Source: Flavobacteriales bacterium UBA4474 (GTDB lineage: Bacteria; Bacteroidota; Bacteroidia; Flavobacteriales_D; Sanyastnellaceae). From it: 10,011 nt of DNA. The stretch is taken from assembly GCA_002389295.1 (NCBI GenBank), contig DGOE01000058.1, positions 1-10,011 on the forward strand, written 5' to 3'. This document shows positions 6,802 through 10,011 of the stretch, piece after piece (the stretch's first letter is position 1; each line of letters opens with the position of its first letter). The notes below the pieces were generated by a model. That model made no database searches and was not told the origin of the DNA. It worked only from the letters and a program-made list of their open reading frames with translations. A program made the position numbers and the translations under genes.

Positions 6802-7689
6802 TCAGCCTTTCCGCATCGCGGAATACACATCCAGAATGATCCCGTCGGCCAAGCCGACCTTGGGCACCAAAATGCCCTTTGAACGGAACAGCTCCATGGC
6901 CCTCAAATAGATGCGCCCCGCCGGAACCACAACGTCCGCGCGGTCCGGCTTGAGCTGGAACTTGACCATCCGCTCCGTGTAAGTGCAAGCCGCCATCCGG
7001 TCCACCACCGACGTCAGTTTGTCATGGGTCATCAGGTCACTCCCCATGCAGCCACCCAGCTTGAAGAGCCTGTTGATGTTGCCCCCCGCTCCTATGGCGA
7101 TGGGCGCCGACAGCCCGTGCACCTTGGCCATGGCACCACACCATTCCGCCATCTTGTCCCACACCTTGTCGTCGACCTTGTCCTTGAGCAGGCGCACGGC
7201 CCCCACCTTGAAACTGCGCCCCTCCACCCTGCGCCCTTCTCGGATCAAGGTCAGTTCCGTGGAGCCTCCCCCCACATCGATGTAGAGGTAGTCCCGGGAC
7301 CGGTCCAACAGGCTCACTTCGAAGTTCGAAAAGATCAAATCGGCTTCGGTTTGTCCGTCGATCAATTCCAATTGAATTCCGGTTGACTCCGCCAAGCGGG
7401 CCGCCATTTTTGCACCGTTTTTAGCCTCGCGCATGGCACTCGTGGCGCACGCCCGGTAACGCTTCACCCCCATCGCTTCCATGAGCAGCGCAAAAGCCCG
7501 GAGGGTTTGCGCCAGCCGCTCCTCCTTTTCTCTGCTGATTGCCCCCTCCACAAACACGTCCTCACCCAAGCGAATCGGCACCCGGGTATGGGCCACCTTG
7601 CTCACCTGAAGGGTCTCCCCACGGCCTGAAATTTCCTTGACAATCAGGCGGACCGCATTAGACCCTATGTCTATGGCAGCCAACCTCAT
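6802..7689 (-). CDS. ppx: Exopolyphosphatase / pppGpp phosphohydrolase family protein (short Ppx/GppA type)
   Basis: A 295-residue cytoplasmic enzyme of the ASKHA (actin-like ATPase) fold that removes terminal phosphates from polyphosphate; some relatives hydrolyse pppGpp. Motifs in order: phosphate-1 loop AAIDIGSNAVRLIV (4-17), ACATSAMREAKNG (80-92), LELIDGQTEADLIF (107-120), phosphate-2 loop YIDVGGGSTELTL (136-148), and IGAGGNINRL (199-208). By my alignment Glu115 matches catalytic Glu121 of E. coli PPX; the preceding Glu is Thr114 here. It consists only of the two actin-like domains and lacks the C-terminal helical/HD part of the roughly 510-residue E. coli enzyme, which is normal for short bacterial Ppx. 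Its ATG overlaps the ppk stop by 4 nt (ATGA, 7686-7689), so translation is probably coupled. The adjacent ppk argues for polyphosphate as substrate, though GppA activity cannot be excluded. Confidence 0.94.
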   Translation of the reverse strand: MRLAAIDIGSNAVRLIVKEISGRGETLQVSKVAHTRVPIRLGEDVFVEGAISREKEERLAQTLRAFALLMEAMGVKRYRACATSAMREAKNGAKMAARLAESTGIQLELIDGQTEADLIFSNFEVSLLDRSRDYLYIDVGGGSTELTLIREGRRVEGRSFKVGAVRLLKDKVDDKVWDKMAEWCGAMAKVHGLSAPIAIGAGGNINRLFKLGGCMGSDLMTHDKLTSVVDRMAACTYTERMVKFQLKPDRADVVVPAGRIYLRAMELFRSKGILVPKVGLADGIILDVYSAMRKG

Positions 7690-9794
7690 GACCCGGACTT
7701 TAATTGGCGCTCATAAAACGCATACAACGCTGTCTGCGCGTCAATGGTCACCTCATCGCCCGGTTGAGAGGCATAGCGGTTGCGCTGCTTTTTGTCCAGC
7801 TTGCGGCGCTTGGTATTGTCCCTGATCTGCAGTTCGAGCATAGCCGAAATTTCCGCCTGTAACGCCTCATCGTAGATGGGCACACTCACCTCGATCCTCC
7901 GGTCCAAATTTCGGGTCATCCAATCTGCACTGGAGATGTAGAATTCCGGCTTTCCCGCCGCCCCAAACACAATGACCCGGGCGTGTTCGAGGAACCGGCC
8001 CACCACGCTGTACGCGTGTATGCGCTCACTCAGCCCCTTGACGCCCGCCCGCAAGGCGCAGGCGCCGCGCACCAACAAGGTCACCTCCACACCAGACTGG
8101 CTCGCTTCGTAGAGTTTGCGGATCATGCCCGCATCGGTCAAGTTGTTGCACTTCAAAATCATCCACGCTTTGCGGCCGGCTTTGGCTTCGGCGATCTCGC
8201 GGTCGATCATCTGCACGAAGCGCCGCCGCGTGCTGTAAGGCGAGACCACCAAATGGCGGTAAACGCCGCGTTGGTAATTGTGCTCAAAGAACTGAAACAG
8301 GCGCTCCACCTCTGAAGCGATTCGGCGGTCGGCCGTCAACAGCGAGAGGTCGCTGAATACGCCCGCCGTCGCTTCGTTGAAATTGCCCGTCCCCACGTGG
8401 GCGTATTGCCGAAGGGTCCGCCCCTCCTTGCGCGTCACAAGCAACAACTTGGAGTGCGTCTTGAGGCCCGCCACCCCAAAAATGACCTGTATGCCCACCT
8501 CCTGCAGCTCGCGGGTGGCGTTGATGTTGTTGCGTTCGTCAAAACGCGCCTGCAACTCGATGACCACCTGCACGGACTTGCCGTTGAGCGCAGCACTGGT
8601 CAAGGCGTTGATGATGTGCGAATTCCGCGCGACCCGATAAAGGTTGATGCGGATGGCGGTCACCTTGGGGTCGATGGCCGCTTCCCGCAGCAGGTCCACC
8701 AATTGGGTGAAATCGTGGAACGGATAATGCAACAGGATATCGCGCTTGGCCACCTGGTCCAAAATGCTCCGGCGGTTGACCAAATGGCGGTGCGGCAAGG
8801 GGCGCAAATCCCGGTACACGAGGTCGGGACGGCCCAAGTCCGGGAAGTCCATCAAGTCGCGGCGGTTGTGGTAGCGGCCTCCGGGAATGATGTTGGCCTG
8901 CTCTACCACACCCAACTTCTTGATCAGGAAACCCAACAGCTCTTCGGGCATCTCACGGTCGTACAAAAAGCGGACGTAATCGCCGTGCTTTCTGCCGGCG
9001 ATTCCCTTTTTCATCTTCTCCAACAGCGACTTGGAGAGGTCGTCATCCATGTCAATCTCCGCATCCCGCGTCACCTTGATGGCATAGGCCGAAACGGAAT
9101 CTGGCTGAAAGGTGGCAAACAGACGGGGCAATCCCACGCGCACCACGTCGTCCAAAAACACCAGCCCCTTGCGCCCGGACTTCTCCGGCAAAACAAGAAA
9201 GCGGTCCAGGTGATCAGGCAATTCCAGCAGCGCAAACCTCGCGCGCTTGGACACCTCCCCCGCCAGCGCAATCGTGAGGTACACCATCCCGTCCTTCAGC
9301 TCGGGCATCCCCACGCCGGAAATCAAGATGGGCACCAGGTGCGGGCGCACGCTTTTGTTGAAGTACTCCTGGACGAATTGGGCCTGATCGGTGTCGAGTC
9401 CATCCTCCATGACCAGGTCGATGCCCTCCTCGGAGAGCTGCCCTTCCAAGGCGTCAAACGCTTCGTTGTACCTGACTTGCAGGGCGATCACCCGCTCGGA
9501 AATGCCCTCGAGGGTCTGCCCCACGCCAAAGCCCAGCGTAGTGGTGGTCCTTTTCCCCAGCGCATCCATGCGTTGCAGGGCCGCTACACGCACCCGAAAG
9601 AACTCGTCGAGGTTGTTGGAAAAGATGCCGAGGAAGCGCATGCGCTCAATCAAAGGCACCCGCTCGTCCTCTGCCTCCTGCAACACCCGCTCGTTGAAAG
9701 CGAGCCAGCTCAATTCTCGGTTGAAGAACTCCTCCTCTGGTGGCAGCGGCTGCTTGGCCTTGCGCCGGGTGATGCTGGTCTTCTTGGCGGTCAC
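7686..9794 (-). CDS. ppk1: Polyphosphate kinase 1
   Basis: A 702-residue enzyme that reversibly transfers the gamma-phosphate of ATP to growing polyphosphate. Domains by alignment from memory to E. coli PPK: N domain about 22-125 (ELSWLAFNERVLQEAED; SNNLDEFF with Asn61 for Asn45), head domain about 126-335 (PGGRYHNRRDLMDFP), C1 about 336-515 and C2 about 516-700. The autophosphorylated His is His447 in GLKTHSKL (E. coli His435). His604 in FLEHARV matches His592. Arg387 and Arg417 match Mg-binding Arg375/Arg405, and Arg576 matches Arg564. Phe480 stands where E. coli has ATP-contacting Tyr468. The start is GTG at 9794: no ATG occurs before codon 52, which is past the conserved N-terminus, and no normal start lies just upstream. 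The N-terminus has a basic 20-residue extension. It is the first gene of a ppk-ppx operon. Confidence 0.97.
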   Translation of the reverse strand: MTAKKTSITRRKAKQPLPPEEEFFNRELSWLAFNERVLQEAEDERVPLIERMRFLGIFSNNLDEFFRVRVAALQRMDALGKRTTTTLGFGVGQTLEGISERVIALQVRYNEAFDALEGQLSEEGIDLVMEDGLDTDQAQFVQEYFNKSVRPHLVPILISGVGMPELKDGMVYLTIALAGEVSKRARFALLELPDHLDRFLVLPEKSGRKGLVFLDDVVRVGLPRLFATFQPDSVSAYAIKVTRDAEIDMDDDLSKSLLEKMKKGIAGRKHGDYVRFLYDREMPEELLGFLIKKLGVVEQANIIPGGRYHNRRDLMDFPDLGRPDLVYRDLRPLPHRHLVNRRSILDQVAKRDILLHYPFHDFTQLVDLLREAAIDPKVTAIRINLYRVARNSHIINALTSAALNGKSVQVVIELQARFDERNNINATRELQEVGIQVIFGVAGLKTHSKLLLVTRKEGRTLRQYAHVGTGNFNEATAGVFSDLSLLTADRRIASEVERLFQFFEHNYQRGVYRHLVVSPYSTRRRFVQMIDREIAEAKAGRKAWMILKCNNLTDAGMIRKLYEASQSGVEVTLLVRGACALRAGVKGLSERIHAYSVVGRFLEHARVIVFGAAGKPEFYISSADWMTRNLDRRIEVSVPIYDEALQAEISAMLELQIRDNTKRRKLDKKQRNRYASQPGDEVTIDAQTALYAFYERQLKSGS

Positions 9795-9813
9795 AGTGGC
9801 GAAGATACCTTCG
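9784..9813 (+). promoter_or_regulatory. Putative promoter of the peroxiredoxin gene
   Basis: TTG at 9784-9786, a 19-nt spacer, then TACCTTCG at 9806-9813 (7 of 8 to TAnnTTTG). The spacing agrees with Bacteroidota -33/-7 promoters. The box ends 76 nt before ATG 9890, giving a leader of about 70 nt. The -33 lies inside the start of ppk, and the -7 shares its TA step with the ppk box on the other strand. Confidence 0.4.
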
Positions 9814-9815
9814 CC
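9798..9815. repeat. Near-perfect 18-bp palindrome between ppk and peroxiredoxin genes
   Basis: GGCGAAG (9798-9804) and CTTCGCC (9809-9815) are perfect 7-bp inverted arms around ATAC. The inner TA also pairs, leaving one mismatched pair of nine. Each strand therefore carries a TAnCTTCG -7-like box. It may be a symmetric bidirectional promoter core or a dimeric repressor site overlapping both promoters. As RNA it would form a 7-bp stem, but no T-run follows. Confidence 0.6.
9800..9807 (-). promoter_or_regulatory. Putative -7 promoter box of the ppk-ppx operon, 5 nt before the GTG start
   Basis: The minus strand reads TATCTTCG, 7 of 8 to TAnnTTTG and identical to the aconitase box including flanks (GTATCTTCGCC). 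It is followed by CCACT and then the GTG start codon of ppk. Transcription from it would begin at about the start codon. No -33 TTG lies within the usual spacing; the nearest TTTG (9841-9838) is about 30 nt away. Confidence 0.4.
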
Positions 9816-9889
9816 CCGAATGCCTCGGGCCTCCGCCCAAAGAACAATTCGAAGCCCGCATCACTTCTCCCGAAACACTTCCCCACCTC

Positions 9890-10011
9890 ATGAACCTCCT
9901 CGGCAAACCCGCCCCTTCCATCTCTGCCACCGCCGTCGTCGAAGGCCAAGTGGTCCGCGACTTCTCGCTCGAAGCTTACCGCGACCAATACGTGGTCCTG
10001 TTTTTCTACCC
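9890..10011 (+). CDS. Peroxiredoxin (AhpC/TSA, typical 2-Cys type), N-terminal fragment
   Basis: ATG at 9890 opens 40 complete codons that run off the window edge. The product begins MNLLGKPAPSISATAVVEGQ and continues DFSLEAYRDQYVVLFFYP. This matches the N-terminus of typical 2-Cys peroxiredoxins (GKxAPdFxAtAVv...FsLxdYkgkYVVLFFYP), just before the active-site segment with the peroxidatic Cys, which lies beyond the edge. These cytoplasmic enzymes reduce hydrogen peroxide and organic peroxides using thioredoxin or AhpF. The gene is divergent from ppk over 95 bp. Family assignment is good despite the short sequence; presence of both catalytic cysteines cannot be checked here. Confidence 0.88.
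   Translation, partial: MNLLGKPAPSISATAVVEGQVVRDFSLEAYRDQYVVLFFY

Noticed and set aside
7023..7045. Possible defect in the Ppx active site because the usual EEA is TEA
   Set aside because: The offset to E. coli PPX puts the catalytic Glu121 at the second Glu, which is kept as Glu115. Only the non-catalytic first Glu is changed, so the enzyme is not called broken.
8397..9893. A 498-codon open frame antisense to ppk on the plus strand
   Set aside because: It mirrors the codon pattern of ppk in GC-rich DNA, has low-complexity His/Gln/Leu-rich composition and no recognisable domain. ppk on the other strand is certain over the same bases.
1..10011. Search for tRNA/rRNA genes, CRISPR arrays, insertion sequences, long repeats, riboswitches and phage genes
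   Set aside because: Coding sequence fills nearly the whole window and no intergenic gap exceeds about 123 bp. I saw no repeat arrays, transposase motifs, terminal inverted repeats or cloverleaf-like sequences.

Overview
The window is GC-rich and tightly packed with seven complete or near-complete genes plus the first 40 codons of an eighth. It has no RNA genes, insertion sequences, phage genes or CRISPR array. Several signs point to a GC-rich member of Bacteroidota, probably near Flavobacteriales. The permease and the short Ppx are of the types seen in that phylum, and there is a TlpA-like lipoprotein with a DUF4369-like front half. Shine-Dalgarno sequences are absent, and promoter-like boxes of the Bacteroidota -7 type (TAnnTTTG, here often TATCTTCG) lie upstream of most genes. 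The placement is inferred by eye, not by database search.

Layout. 1-2160 (minus): aconitate hydratase, cut at its C-terminus by the window edge. 2161-2219: a 59-bp divergent promoter region. 2220-3458 (plus): a MacB/FtsX-like ABC transporter permease with no ATPase partner in the window. 3532-4548 (plus): a GT-B glycosyltransferase of the GT4 type. 4578-6095 (minus): a lipoprotein with a C-terminal thioredoxin-like (TlpA/ResA) domain, tail to tail with the glycosyltransferase. 6096-6218: a divergent promoter region. 6219-6800 (plus): an unrecognised 193-residue protein, ending 1 bp from the end of the next gene. 6802-7689 (minus): a short exopolyphosphatase of the Ppx/GppA family. 7686-9794 (minus): polyphosphate kinase 1, upstream of and overlapping ppx by ATGA. 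9795-9889: a 95-bp divergent promoter region. 9890 to the edge (plus): the start of a 2-Cys-type peroxiredoxin.

How the genes fit together. Only ppk-ppx is a clear functional unit: one transcript would encode both the enzyme that makes polyphosphate and the one that degrades it. Its divergent neighbour is a peroxide-defence gene, and the two may share one symmetric promoter. Aconitase (TCA cycle), the permease, the glycosyltransferase and the thioredoxin lipoprotein look like ordinary chromosomal genes with no obvious pathway link.

No convincing undescribed multi-gene system was found. The most interesting signals are regulatory. -7-like boxes sit only 3-6 nt before several start codons, which would make those mRNAs leaderless. 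A near-perfect 18-bp palindrome carries overlapping -7 boxes on both strands between ppk and the peroxiredoxin gene. The ppk product also has Phe at a position that is a nucleotide-contacting Tyr in the E. coli enzyme.
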